A stretch of DNA of 64,000 nucleotides from Lycorma delicatula (GCF_047948215.1 NC_134456.1:85452515-85516514); one strand, 5' to 3'. Shown: positions 43,704 through 55,369, counted from the stretch's first letter. Notes: generated by a model from the letters alone, not told the origin. Program-made: numbers and translations.

Positions 43704-45354
43704 AATTCATTTACGGGACAACATAAGCATATACGGATTAACAATAAAAGCATAACCATTTACGGAGCATATACATATATATTAATAAAATATAATATAA
43801 CGTAAACTGATTTTATACCAATACTCATAATTAACAGTTATTTTTTTATGTAATTATCTATTTTATAAAAATAATTCTATCTATAATTACCGTAAATCAA
43901 AGTAATTAAATCTTTATATGCTATTAAAAAAAGGGATTTCCTATAAAAATGAAAAGATATTTGGCAAAAGTCGGTAGCATTTGAGTTTATTTAGATTTTC
44001 AGTGATCGAAATCAATATTACGTAACACAAATATAATATTACAGTATAATAAATATTTTTAAATGTTTTCGAATACACAACAAAGGGAATTAATTAATTT
44101 ATTTTATTGTTAAATTATAATCAATATTTCTAGTATCAGAACGGGAATGAACTGATGACAATATATGAAATAAATATAATATAGCTTAATGACGAATTTA
44201 ATCGGTTAACTTTAAATGAATAATATTCAAATATTTTGGTAAAACGCAGAATATTACTTAAAAATATTCTGTTATAAGTATACATCTATCTATAATGAAT
44301 TCTGTTTAATCTTTATACAAAATTTTAATTTTATTTTATTTTAAATAATTCAATATTTCGATTACATGTTCGTTTGTTTTTGATTTGAGTGACTTTTTGA
44401 TAATAACATTTCTTTTAAACTTAAAGGTTCAGTTAAGGTTATGTTAAATTACAAAAAAAATTATCTTAAAAAATAAAACGATTTTGAAAGAGATTAAAAT
44501 TAGCTATGAAATGATTAAAAACCATTTTTTTATTAAATAATATAAAAGAAAGTAACATTTTGATTTAGGTTGACATATAAAGCCTGTATATTATTTTAAA
44601 ATATTAGAAAAGAAATTAAAATTAACTATTCTTAAACTGAAAATTGGATGACGTTAAAGTTAATGACAAAAAGTAAAAGAGAGAAATTCTTAGGAAAATC
44701 ATATAAAAAAAAAAAAAAAACTAGATTTGTAGGTAAATACTCAGGTTTAAAAATGACATAATAGAGTTTTGTATAGAGTTGAAATTTATGTAAAATATAT
44801 AAAAAAAAAAAGAGATAACACTCGATAGGGGTAAAAATACTTAATAAAGCTAAATCCTAGGATCAACTACACCTGGCGAAATGTACTTTCAATATATTAT
44901 GGTTAACAAAAAAATAAATTACTGACACGCAGCAAAAAACTGCGAATCAAAACGTTTTTTTTTTTTATGTTGAAATCCTCCAAACATTTTTGTTGAAAAA
45001 TTCTTTAATCTTTCATGTAAAACAGCACAAATTACATTTAAGATTTAGAAATAGAAATAAAATTATTCCTAAAATATATAATAAAGATTTCATAACTGCC
45101 TGTATAGTCGTTAAGGATAATAAATACGAGAAGGTTTAAATAGTAGAAGAATTTATATAGTCGATACCAAATAAGATAGAGTATAATAATGAAAATATAT
45201 TATCTTAATGGGAAATAACTTTACACAGATTAATTAAACTGGAATTTTTTATAGAATTTTCCTAAATTAGATCATAAATGTAATAATTATTCAGATTTCC
45301 TGCCGTTCAAGGATGTAAAGTTAATTTTAAAGGCACAATGTGAGCTTTTCACTT
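42122..45354. other. Long AT-rich stretch
   Basis: Very AT-rich. (TA)n lies at about 43651-43700 and A runs at 44708 and 44800. Apart from the small patch at 42910-43175 I see no coding or repeat signal. Confidence 0.6.
42910..43175 (+). other. Isolated GC-richer patch with a 66-codon frame
   Basis: A less AT-rich island (ACACGTGCTACACACGTG near 42914, then a frame 42975-43175) in a 3-kb AT-rich desert. The 66-residue product shows no motif I recognise. A TATATACAGG word lies near its end. It could be a conserved host element, an exon or TE debris. I cannot tell. Confidence 0.25.
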
Positions 45355-46135
45355 GTGATCGTGAAAGATTTCGGTTTTCAGATTTCAACGGAAATATTCA
45401 TTTTGACCATCCCTGACTCCATTTTGACTAGTTTCGGCGTGACATCTGTGGTTACGTACGTATGTATCTCGCATAACTCGCCGTATGATGTTGAAGTTTT
45501 AGGTTTTTTTTTTTAGGTGGAGGAACCCCATTTACGGGCACCGAAACAGTGTCGGACTCGCTAACAGGTTCCGCAAGCTGTTATAGAAAATGCGTATATA
45601 TTTAAACCTCCACCTCTGGCGACCCTACCTCTTGGGAAACCGCTAATAAAGCATTACTTCAGGAGGGGGGTAAAGCAAACATCATCCATACCAAACCACT
45701 ACATGTACACACTGCACACCCAAAATACCTAAAGGAGGAAAACATCCAGGAAATTGCACACTTAACAGGTACTAAGATGTACCACACATTTATACATTCA
45801 TACAATCAAGCCGACACAAGACAAGGGCACAACAACCATGAAGACTTGGCCAAGTTTTGGGTTTAGAACTGCTGTAACATCTAGTTGAACCAAAAAAGTT
45901 CAAAATCAAAAAAAATTGGATTTAATATATTTATTTATTAATAATTATTAACCTCTGATTGTGAAAAATCTTTACAATAAATAATAATTCAGTAATAACA
46001 ATAAAAATATATGAAAAGAAAATCAGAAGTTCTTAGTGAAATAAAATTTTATATACTATTCATTAAGAAGAAAAAAAAAAATGTGTATATGTAATTTAGT
46101 AGGCATGTCCACATCAGATTTTTTTATTTAAATTA
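45355..46135 (-). repeat. Family A dispersed repeat, copy 4 (minus), interrupted
   Basis: The reverse complement of the family: TTCGGTTTTCAGATTTCAAC, ATTTTGACCATCCCTGA, TAGTTTCGGCGTGACATC and GATGTTGAAGTTTTAGG, then a 345-bp insertion. After it come GTAACATCTAGTTG and the AT-rich 5' part ending at CATGTCCACATCAGAT near 46120. Confidence 0.85.
45507..45851 (-). mobile_element. Family F retroposon inserted in family A
   Basis: The insertion starts with a T run on the plus strand (A tail of a minus-strand element) and is flanked by AAGTTTTAGGTTT (45494-45506) and AAGTTTTGGGTTT (45852-45864), a 13-bp target duplication with one mismatch. Contents match 7235-7500. LINE-type retroposition is indicated. 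No protein is recognised, so it is a SINE or a truncated LINE 3' end. Confidence 0.8.
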
Positions 46136-46614
46136 TGTATTTTAACCATAATTAAGCTCATTGTGTAATTTTGAGCTGAAAAAAGTATTTCTTTTTAATG
46201 GATCTGTCCAATTTTTAAAATATTTTAATACAAGTTTTATTAATGAAGGTGAGCTTTGTAATTATTTGAATGAATGAATGATTACAGTCCGTGTACTCAT
46301 TGTCTAAATATTTAAAGGATGCTTTTTACCATAGAAATGTTTTAGTTAATAACAGTTTAGTTAATAACTGTTTTAGTCAATAACTAACTTCTAGTTACTC
46401 ATTTTACAGCAATTCTGCTGATAAATTACAATGCGAATCGAGAAATGTTTTTGTTTTGTGTTTTATTTTATTTCATTTTATTTTTCTTTAGTTTAGCTGA
46501 TGTATTGATTTTAGATCATTAAAATTATTACTATTATAGATAAAGATATGAAAATTAATACAGTTTTTTTTTGAAGTGTAAATATTAGCATAGAACGGAA
46601 GAATAACTTCTGAC
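46136..46614. other. AT-rich spacer
   Basis: No gene or repeat is recognised. AGTTAATAAC-type short duplications occur near 46340-46385. Confidence 0.45.
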
Positions 46615-47670
46615 CGATCGAATGATGACTAAAAAAATCTGATGAGACACCACATTACTTGTACGCCTATCAAATCACATAACACATTTTAAAAAAAATG
46701 AAAAGTACATAAATTTTTATTTCATTAATTACTTCTGATATATTTTCATACTTTTTTTTGTTGCTATTATTGAATTATTATTTTGTTCTTATTCATGCGT
46801 TTTCTTCATTCTCTTGATAAATGCAATCTCATCGTCATCCTATCTTTTAATAATGAACCAGCTGAGTTTAATATTATTAAGCAATAAATAACTTATGACT
46901 TCACTTTCCTTTAAAATGTCAACTAAACAACATTACTTTTTTTATATATGTTCTAGCTAGACAGAATGTTTAAAATATATTTAAAAATGTGTATTTAACA
47001 AAGTATGAAATTATTGTGATTTAATGTAATAGTTAATGAATTCAATGTAAATTTAAAAGTAAATAAAGGAAGTGTAAATTATCCATAGTTTATTTATTCA
47101 GCTAATACTTAGTGTATGCTATTCCACAACCAGCGTATTACACCGCGACTGGAAGGGCTGTACAATTTATCGTAAAACTTTTTTTACAATCAGAGGCTAA
47201 TAATTATTAATAAATCATTACATATTTAAATTAAAATAGAAAGTTAAAAAAAAAGATGAAGACTGATTCAAACCGATGTGCCTTCCCCTTAAAGACCAGA
47301 TACTTCAATATTTGACACACATAAAATTTCATAACTCTGGAGCCAATAAAAATAAGTACCACTTATGATATCTCGTTCAAAAGCACTCAATAAGGTCTTA
47401 TTACTGCAGTTAAGAAAAAGTCCAAAATTCAATTTTTTTTAATTTTGGGCTTTTTTTGGAAAATTTTAGTCAGTCGATTTCAATCGAAAGTGGAGGTTCA
47501 CAACTAGATATAACAACAATCCTAAATCCAAAATTTCAACATCCTACGGCTAATCATACTTGAGTTATACGAGATACATACGTACGTACAGACGTCACAC
47601 CGAAACTAGTCAAAATGGATTCATGGATGGTCAAAACGGATATTTTCGTTGAAATCTGAAATAGCCTAAA
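46615..47670 (+). repeat. Family A dispersed repeat, copy 5, interrupted
   Basis: The left part 46630-46783 (AATCTGATGAGACACCACAT, AAATGAAAAGTACATAAA) and the right part from 47165 (ACAATCAGAGGCTAATAATT, CCGATGTGCCTTCCCCTTAA, ACATCCTACGGCTAATC) are collinear with copy 2 across a 381-bp insertion. It is truncated before the 3' hairpin, near 47665. Confidence 0.85.
46784..47164. mobile_element. Probable solo LTR (second)
   Basis: The 381-bp insertion begins TGTTCTTATT and ends GGGCTGTACA (TG...CA). It is flanked by ATTT at 46780-46783 and 47165-47168. Removing it restores GAATTATTATTTATCGTAAA as in family A copy 2. No reading frame is present. It does not look like the same family as the insertion at 39424 beyond the first TGTTC. 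Confidence 0.72.
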
Positions 47671-48429
47671 ATTGTTTTCCGTCGTGGCCAAAAAATAATT
47701 AATTTACAAAAATATTTAATATATCTTTTGTTATTTATTGATATTTTATTTATCAATTTTAATTACAATAACATATTTATTTTTATTTTATTTTTTTTTT
47801 AATTAATATACTTTTTATATATATATTTTTTTCAACTATTTAATCATACATGTAATGTTAAAAAAACAATCATTTATTATCTTGGTTAGGGCATATCTTA
47901 CGTAAACAGTGTCCTTTGTGAAGGATCATTGATCTGGCAAAAGACAGATTCATCAAACAAACAAAATTATAATAAATATGAATATTACAACTCGTACATA
48001 ATGTTGTACTTAAACAAGAGATAAATATTAAAAATTAAAAAACTGCCGAAAAAAATCATTGCCGATAAACATTACTCTTTTTGTTCGGGTTTGGTTCCAT
48101 CGTGATTTTGTATTATAGTAGCAAATATTCCGTTCGAATTTTAAAAAATCGGAAGATTGGTTGCGAAGTTATAACAAGAATTCGGAATAACCGTGATTTC
48201 TTACATGGAATGTGTACCTGATGCATGAAAAAGTTAGCCTTTGACCTACTAACAAAACCCCGATTAAATTTTGAAAATCGGACGATTGTTTGCAAATATA
48301 ATTTAAGAGCACCCCAACGCACCTCCCAAAACAGCGCCCCAGAAGCACTCCGTTTGTTACTAGTTGATGGTGATGATTAGTCTAACCTTGCACGAGGTAA
48401 TCGCATCACCTCATTTAAATTTATTTAAT
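47671..48429. other. AT-rich spacer with an old repeat-like block
   Basis: 48120-48310 contains two similar words, AAAAAATCGGAAGATTGGTT and GAAAATCGGACGATTGTTT, suggesting an internal duplication. No gene is seen. Confidence 0.4.
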
Positions 48430-48470
48430 ACTAGCAGACCCGGCAATGCTTCGTTATTGCTAGATTTGAG

Positions 48471-48524
<54 letters not shown>

Positions 48525-48900
48525 TTAAATGAACACAATTGAGAGTTTGATAAAACATTATCAAAATGAACATTACCGAACGTCACAAAATTTGACTTTT
48601 CCCTTTCCCCTTTCCCTCTTCACTTTCCTTCCTCCATTTTCTTTCCCCCATTTCCCCTTTTTCTTTTTTCTATTTCCCCCTCTTCCCTTTTCCTTTTGCG
48701 ATTTTTCCCTGTTTCCCTTTTCCGATTTTTCCCTTTCTCCCTTTTCCCCGCGCGTAAATCGTTCCAGTAGTTTTTCAGTCTACAGCGGACACACACATCG
48801 GAAACATTGAAATGGAATCGTAAAATATTTAGTGTAGCGTGTGTTGTTTTTACATCCAACAGGTAACGGTATTTAAAAAAAAAGCATGTTTTTACATCAC
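48430..48900 (+). repeat. Family C repeat, copy 2, with (TA)n and C/T-rich tract
   Basis: It starts CTAGCAGACCCGGCAATGCT (48432), then (TA)n at about 48476-48522, then a pyrimidine-rich tract (48590-48750) and the block shared with 2262-2390. The head matches the minus-strand fragment near 25000. The head, microsatellite, tract and shared tail give the overall plan of the family. The 93- and 79-codon frames over the tract are artefacts. Confidence 0.7.
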
Positions 48901-49129
48901 AGATGTCACATCTTAGGTATATAAAAACACGTGCGTATTCGAATGCAACGTTGTTTCAAAATTCCAAAGCAATCGGTGAAGAACTTTTGGAGATTTAAGA
49001 TTTTGAACAAACGAAAATTTACATTTTTATTTATATAAATTATTTTATTTTATTTAACGTAAAATTAATTCTATTATTTTTGTAATTTTATTTATTCGGT
49101 TGATTCGAATCATTCACTTCAAACCCAGC
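48901..49129. other. AT-rich spacer
   Basis: No feature is recognised. Confidence 0.4.
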
Positions 49130-50600
49130 TAACACAGTGATAGTTCCTTTTACCTTCTTCATCACTAGCATTTTTATACTTTCTACGTTCATCCATCAGT
49201 TGAAATATATCCTCTGATATCCAAGGTTTTCTACCAGTTTTCTTTCTTCCGCCTGAGTTCGCTTCTGCTGATTTAAGAATTTCGTTTGTAACATTTTCCC
49301 ATTCCTCTTCTATATTTTCTACCTCATCTTTTTTACTCAGACCTGTTGCGATGTCCTCCTCAAAAATTTCCTTTACCTCCTTCCTCTTCCTTAAGCTTCT
49401 CTAAATTCCACCAATTTATCTGACACCGTTTCTTCAGGTTTTTAAACCCCAATCTACATTTCATTATCACTAAATTATGGTCGCTATCAATGTCTGCTCC
49501 TGGATATGCATTGCAGTCAACGACTTGATTTCTAAATCTTTGCTCAATCATGATATAATCTATCTGATACATTGCAGCATCGCCCGGCTTTTTCCATTTA
49601 TATATTCTTCTATTATGATTTTTAAACTGGGTGTTGGCAATTATTAAATTATACTTTGTGCAAAACTCAATAAGTCGGTCTCCTCTTTCATTTCTTTTGC
49701 CCAGCTCGTACTTCATCCACAATATTTCCTTCCTTGCCTTTTCCAATGGTTGCATTCCAATCTCCAAATATTAAATCTTCATTCCCTTTTATGTGTTTAA
49801 TTGCTTCGTCAATTTCTTCGTATACACACTCTACAGGCATACAGACATAGGCATATATGTAGGAACATAGACGTTAACAATCGTTGTCGGCTTAGATTTT
49901 GATTTTATCCTGATAACAATGATTCTATCGCTAAGCTTTCTGAAATACTTTACTCTCTTCCCTATCTTCTTATTCATTACGTAACCTACTCCTTCCTGCC
50001 CGCTATTTAAAGTTGTGTTAATTATTCTTAAATCACCTGACCAGAAGTTGTTTTCCTCTTCCTACCGAACCTCACTATATCCTACTACATCTATATTTAA
50101 TCTATCCATTTCCCTTTTTAATTTTTCTAACCTACCAACCTTTTTTAGACTTCTAACATTCCAGGCTCTGACTCGTAGAATGTTATTTTATAATTTTCTG
50201 GTGACCCCTTCCTTAGCAGTCCCCACCCGGACATCCGAACGGGGAACTAGTTTACCTCCGGAATATTTGACCGGAAGGCGTCTCCATCATTGTTAATGAA
50301 AATGCAGAGAGCTACATTTTCTTGGAAAAAAAACAGCCGTAGTTTTTCATTGCTTTCAGCTGCGCAGTACTCAGAAGATTGAGTGATGTTGATATGGCCG
50401 TTTAAATTCTCCTGACTTTACTCTCTTAACAACTACTGAAAGAGCTGCTGCCCTCTTTCAGGAACCATTCCTTAGTCTGCCTCTCAACGGATACCTCTGT
50501 GATATGGTTGCACCTTCGCTCCAGCTTCTCTGTATCACTGTGCAAGGTTTCATGCTCAAGCCCCCTCACCATCGACAAGGTTTCATGATTCATAGAAGGA
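49130..50600 (-). pseudogene. RTE-type LINE (family 1), 5' leader and endonuclease
   Basis: On the minus strand a leader (50600-50260) is followed by an APE-type endonuclease: ILRVRAWNVRSLKKVGRLEK (catalytic Asn in WNVRS), REMDRLNIDVVGYSEVR (catalytic Glu), NNFWSGDLRIIN, EGVGYVMNKKIGKRVKYFRK, LSDRIIVIRIK and VNVYVPT. After a break (near 49840) it continues with IKGNEDLIFGDWNATIG. The last frame (49767-49360) has GDRLIEFCTKYNLIIANTQF, YQIDYIMIEQRF and IDSDHNLVIMKCRL (catalytic SDH). The catalytic signature is complete, but it is in pieces. The RT part is missing below about 49130. Confidence 0.87.
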
Positions 50601-51816
50601 GTCATACATACGTACACCCTAAAGACATTACACTCCTTTTTCGGCAGTCGTGTAAAAATTAAGATAATATTAAAAAAGTCCTTGATCGATCGTTTAAATA
50701 AATAAATCATAATCACGTAATCCGTTTAATTTAAATTTTTTTAAATTTTTGCTAATTAGTTTGACAATAGGACTTCATAATAGCGTTAAAATTCTTAGCG
50801 GTCTTATTTTATATTAATTTCTTTGTAAGTTCGTTACTTTACTGAAATTTAAATTCAAAAACTTAAAAAATATTTTTTTTTTGACATTTTAAATTAATAC
50901 GAATTTACGACCGTTTGAAATAACTTTAAAAAATTCTAAAAATTACTTTGTATTAATTTTTTAATAACTAATAATTTGCAGTTATCATCTTCTAGTTCAG
51001 ACATTTTTAGAGAAGCAGTTTTTCCGGATTACATCTCTTCTTTATTAATAGCTGTTTTATTCGGAAATGTGTATTTTTAAAAATTAAAAAAAAGTTTGTT
51101 GGTTTAGACAAAAAGATTATTATGTGCAGAAAATAAAAGTAATAATTAAACATTTAAGGACTGCAATAACGCTTGGAAAAAATTATTTTAAAATAATAAC
51201 GAGGAAGACGAAACAGGTTCTGTAAAAATCATATTGTGGAAGCGGTTTTAATCCTGATCAAGCTTGGCATTATTTCATAAACTAAAAATTAATTTCTCAT
51301 CCCAAAAAATGTAGCTTTATTGGGCATCAGATTATAATTGCCAGCAACAATAAATAATTCCATTAAAAAAAAAAAAAATTTAATAAAAAGTCAGAACTCC
51401 TGTTAATTATTCTCTTGCAAGGGTTATACATTTGTAGTAGATTGCACGCAGTGGCGCAAAATATTTAATAATGTTTATTTACAAACATCAATTTACTAGT
51501 GGCAAGGTGATCTTTTTTCAATATTTATGTATATTTTCTTAATTTAGCCAATTAAAATGAACATATCTGTTTTAATTTCCTGGCAAGTAAAGCTCTAATA
51601 GCTACATTAAAAGGTTAAGTATGACGATCATACAATAATGGGGTATCGGGGTTTTCGTAAATCTTTATCTTTTACGGTCCAATTAGTTCATCTAGAACAA
51701 AAAGACTTTAATATATATATGTATGTATGTGCATCAGACTACTTTTGGCCTTATATCTCAGGACTGACCAAACAAACTTTCTTCAAATTTGGTTGAAATA
51801 TTTCTATACGAAGTCT
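50601..51816. other. AT-rich spacer
   Basis: 50600-50716 may still belong to the LINE leader. The rest is AT-rich and empty. Confidence 0.45.
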
Positions 51817-51992
51817 GTTCAGACAATAACGGAACATTTTTAATTACGCGCCATCGGAGATATTTAATGACGTGCGTTTGACAGCATTGCGTTCCGAATA
51901 ACCTCCTCTGTAACCATACGTTCATGGATTGTTGATACCTCTTTTAGTGTGTTATTGTTTGTTATTTGAGTGCAACGTGTTTTGTTTTTTTG

Positions 51993-52405
51993 TAGGGGGA
52001 GGAAAAGCCGCCGTCAGTCCCACACTAACGGCAGCCATATGGTATGTACAGCCCCTGCATGATCACCCAGGCACTCTACTATCCGAATCTGGATGACCGG
52101 AAAGCGTCCCCAAGGGGCCACCGACGAGCGACGACTCCGAGGAGCCCCCGCCGCCGTCCGGAGGACGTCCCATTTTTACAACCTCCGGGGGGATCCCATT
52201 CGGATCCGGACTCTTGCAGCCTTTAATCAACTTAGCCGCCTCACTCAGGTCCTGCAGCGAGAAAGGAACTATTGATTCCACCTAAATCTCCTCCCTTTGA
52301 AACTCTATTCCTTTCGGAAACAGTTCGTCAACGCCTTTCTTCACCTCATCTACGGACAGTAGGGCAGCCTTCTTCCAAACCTTTTTGTGACGATACGATA
52401 GGCGT
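51993..52405 (-). pseudogene. R1-type LINE fragment inserted in the mariner
   Basis: On the minus strand VKKGVDELFPKGIEF (about 52335-52295) leads to ESIVPFSLQDLSEAAKLIKG, CKSPDPNGIPPEVVK (start of the RT domain, 52279-52170). It is followed by a GC-rich Gly/Ser-coding stretch that is not typical RT, so the fragment is rearranged downstream. It is the third R1-type relic in the window and covers a different part of the protein from the other two. Confidence 0.7.
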
Positions 52406-52839
52406 CACCCCACGGATCAAATTCCACAGCATCACACAATTGCTGGCAATTGCGTTTTTTTGGACGCAGCAATTGTTCCTCGAATGTTCCGTTTCGCAAG
52501 TCGCAAATCGCTGATTGACTGTCAGAGAACTTGCAGAAGAGATTGAATCATGCCATGACATTTTGTCATGGCAGGGGATGCCATGGGATGGCATTTTGTC
52601 TTGCCTCGAGTTGCAGCAAAGTTTTCCCTCCTTTGATGACCGCAGATGACAGCAGAAAGAACATAAAGTGGACATTTGTCGGTAACTTCTAGAACAAGCT
52701 GATGACGATGAAACATTCATGCAAAGGAGACGAACGCTGGGTTTGCATGTTCAATCATCACCATAGATTAGCAAAGGATCTCCACACCCCAAGAAAGCAC
52801 GTCAGTCTTAATCCAACATCAAAGTGATGCTGTCTGTTT

Positions 52840-52912
52840 TTTTCAATTTTAACGCATAACGCATTAACGCAATTTAACGCGTTTGCGCATTTTAACGCAA
52901 TTTTAATGCATT
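52840..52912 (+). repeat. Short tandem expansion inside transposase coding
   Basis: About seven imperfect units of TTTTAACGCAT / TTAACGCAA follow one another between the codons for VFF(N)F and HYEFLPQ, where intact relatives have only a few residues. Confidence 0.85.
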
Positions 52913-53245
52913 ATGAATTCTTGCCTCAAGGTGAAACAGAAAACCGTGCGTACTATCAAGGCGTTTTACAACGGTTACGTGAAAAAATCTGCAAAAAAAT
53001 CCAGAGTTGTGGGGTAACACCTCATGGTTTCTTCACCACGACGATGCGCCCACACATTCAGCTTTGTCAGTTCGTCAGTTTTGTGCCAAAAATCGGATGA
53101 CTGTCCTTTCTCAGCCTCTCTACTCGCCAGACTTACCTCCTTGCGATTTTTTTTTTATTTCTGAAATTAAAATCAGTGATGAAAGGACCCCATTTTCAGA
53201 CTATTGATGATATTAAAGTAAATTCGTTACGGAACTTAAAGGCCA

Positions 53246-53545
53246 CTCACCGGGTTGGTCTAGTGGTGAACGCGTCTTCCCAAATCAGCTGATTTGAAGA
53301 TCAAGAGTTCCAGCGTTCAAGTCCTAGTAAAGTGAGTTATTTTTACACGGATTTGAATACTAGATCGTGGAAAGCGGTGTTCTTTGGTGGTAGGGTTTCA
53401 ATTAACCACACATACTCAGGAATAATCGAACTGAGACTGTACAAGACTACACTTCATTTACACTCATACATATCATCCTCATCCTCTTAAGTATTATCCA
53501 AAAGGTAATTACCGGAGGCTAAAACAGGAAAAAGAAAGGAAGGAT
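53246..53545 (+). mobile_element. SINE-2, full length, inserted in the mariner
   Basis: Same element as 34752-35059: A box TGGTCTAGTGG, GCGTTCAAGTCC B box, common body and A-rich tail. The perfect 11-bp target duplication CTTAAAGGCCA lies at 53235-53245 and 53546-53556. Removing it rejoins the mariner transposase (NSLRNLKA to the C-terminal KWKHRWEK region). Confidence 0.95.
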
Positions 53546-53750
53546 CTTAAAGGCCATTTGAAATGAAGCTATTCAGGACTGCTTTGCGAAGTGGAAACAC
53601 CGCTGGGAAAAGTGTGAAAATATGGTAGGGGAGTACTTTGAAGGAGACAAGGGCCAATAATCTGTAAAATTCATGATCAAAAAAATAAAATTCAGTTCTT
53701 TTCTAAGCAGACCTCGTATATTCATTCAACTTCTTTATTTCCTAATTAGC

Positions 53751-54160
53751 CCTGAAACCACCGTAAGATATTACTTCAGCGGATGAATGAGGATGATATA
53801 TATGAATGTAAATGAAGTGCATAGTCTTGTTCAGTCTCAGTTTGACTATTCCTGAGATGTGTGGTTAATTGCAACCCAACTACCAAAGAACACCGGTATC
53901 CACGCTCTAGTATTATATATATTTTATAATTATATATTATCTTATAATTATCTAGTAATATATATATTACATTTTGAATACTAGATCGTGGATATCGGTG
54001 TTCTTTGGTGGCTGGGTTTCAATTAACCACACACCTTAGGAATGGTCGACCTGAGACTGTACAAGACTACACTTTATTTACATTCATACATATCATCCTC
54101 ATTCATCCTCTGATGTAATACCTTACGGTGGTTCTGGAGGCAAAACAGACAAAAGGAAAA
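53751..54160. repeat. Head-to-head SINE-2 dimer 1
   Basis: The left arm (53751-53915) is SINE-2 body and tail in minus orientation, and the right arm (53976-54160) is the same part in plus orientation. They are separated by about 60 bp of A/T. Both arms lack the tRNA-like head and break at the GAATACTAGA(T)CG block. Together they form a large inverted repeat. Confidence 0.88.
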
Positions 54161-54524
54161 AACATTTCGTATTTGGGGCATTGATCATATTATTATTTTT
54201 TTCAAAATTTGTTAATGGAGTGAGGGATATTGCGAAAATACCAATTTCGATTTTCATCAAAGACATTTCAGTGAGAACTTTATTAAAACAAATTTTTTAC
54301 CTACATTGCATATACAAATAATAAAAAAAAAATTGTTCAAAAAATCGACCTCCATGTCTTAAAATTGAAATATATGTTGGCCTTTCGGTTTATTTTCCCT
54401 AAAACTATTTAAACTGAAGGGAGAAATGGCAAAAGAACAAAAAATATATATCTTAATTTAATAGATCGAGGTAGATTATTTTTGAAAAAATATTTTTTTT
54501 TTATTATTTAGTTTTTTAATAATG
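54161..54524. other. AT-rich spacer
   Basis: No gene or repeat is assigned. Confidence 0.45.
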
Positions 54525-54765
54525 ATTTTCTAACGTCGGAAATCAGTTGTTTAACAAGTGATTTTCGAAATAGAAGGTTCTGAGGTTCAAATCCTTGTAA
54601 AAGTTAGTTGCTTTTATATGGATTTGAATACTAGACATTGGATACCGTTGGCTGTACTTTAGTGGTCGGGGTTCAATTAATCAAACATCTCGGAACTGGT
54701 CGGCCTGAGTCTGTACAAGACTACAACTCATTTACACGTCATACATATCATTAGGCCGTGGGGGA
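54525..54765 (+). repeat. SINE-2, diverged copy
   Basis: The head is degenerate (CGGAAATCAGTTG), the B-box-like GAGGTTCAAATCCTTG lies near 54580, then GGATTTGAATACTAGACATT, GGTCGGCCTGAGTCTG and ACAAGACTACAACTCATTTA. The tail is missing. Confidence 0.8.
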
Positions 54766-55369
54766 GGCTGCTTGTTGTTCATTAGTTCAACAGATGGCAA
54801 CGTACATATTAGGAAATAGAATAATAACAAATATACAGAACCGTCAAAAATGTACATAATTTTGAAAAACATTTCTGCCGATTTTACATTTTATTAATTT
54901 TCTTCTAATATAATTAGACAGATTTTATACTTAAAAAGTGAAATGTAATTAAAATTGTTCTTTATAAGGGAATCACACACGGGGTTTTTTACAATTTATA
55001 TAAGTTAAATATTGGTATAATCGGCCGTCTTATTGATTAGTGAAAAATTACCAAATAATATTTATTGTACATTAAAGAGACAATATTTTATTGTACAGGT
55101 ATCGTTATTTTTTCTTTTTAAAAAATTTTATTACCTTGACAAGTAATATTTTGAATTCGGATTATGTAAATTTTTAAGGAATTAAGGATTAAGCAAAAAC
55201 TTTAGATGTATTAAATCCGTGTTGAATATGATGTAAAAAGTTATGATTCTGATATTAATATCTTTATGTTGTCGGTTATAACTTTATAGCTCCTGCAGCA
55301 ACTGAGGTATAAAGGAAAAGTAAAAAAAAAAATATTTTAAGATCACCTTAGTAAAAAAAAATAAACAGA
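54766..55369. other. AT-rich spacer
   Basis: No feature is recognised. Confidence 0.45.

Larger units (their letters stand above)
52406..53650 (+). pseudogene. Mariner transposase (DD34D), degraded
   Basis: Pieces in order: a REL(A)EEIESCHDI-like helix-turn-helix near 52530, a CKGDERWVCMF segment (first Asp) near 52720, PKKARQS near 52790, then after a tandem expansion HYEFLPQGETENRAYYQGVL and QRLREKI (52906-52990). WFLHHDDAPTHSALSVRQF has the second Asp (53020-53075) and LYSPDLPPCDFF the third (53115-53150). Thirty-four residues separate the HHD and CD aspartates. The C-terminus AIQDCFAKWKHRWEKC and EYFEGDKGQ lies beyond the SINE, at 53556-53658. Stops and shifts throughout. Confidence 0.85.
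51817..53718 (+). mobile_element. DD34D mariner, with three internal insertions
   Basis: The left end TATACGAAGTCTGTTCAGAC (about 51817) and the right end ...TCTAAGCAGACCTCGTATA (to about 53720) are imperfect inverted repeats of the irritans type. The transposase lies on the plus strand and is broken by an R1 fragment (51993-52405), a tandem expansion (52840-52912) and a SINE (53246-53545). Confidence 0.82.

Noticed and set aside
48529..48859. Frames of 93 and 79 codons
   Set aside because: Same pyrimidine-tract artefact as at 1.4 and 2.1 kb, within family C.
52346..52720. 124-codon minus-strand Cys-rich frame
   Set aside because: Antisense of the mariner transposase, which is recognisable on the plus strand.
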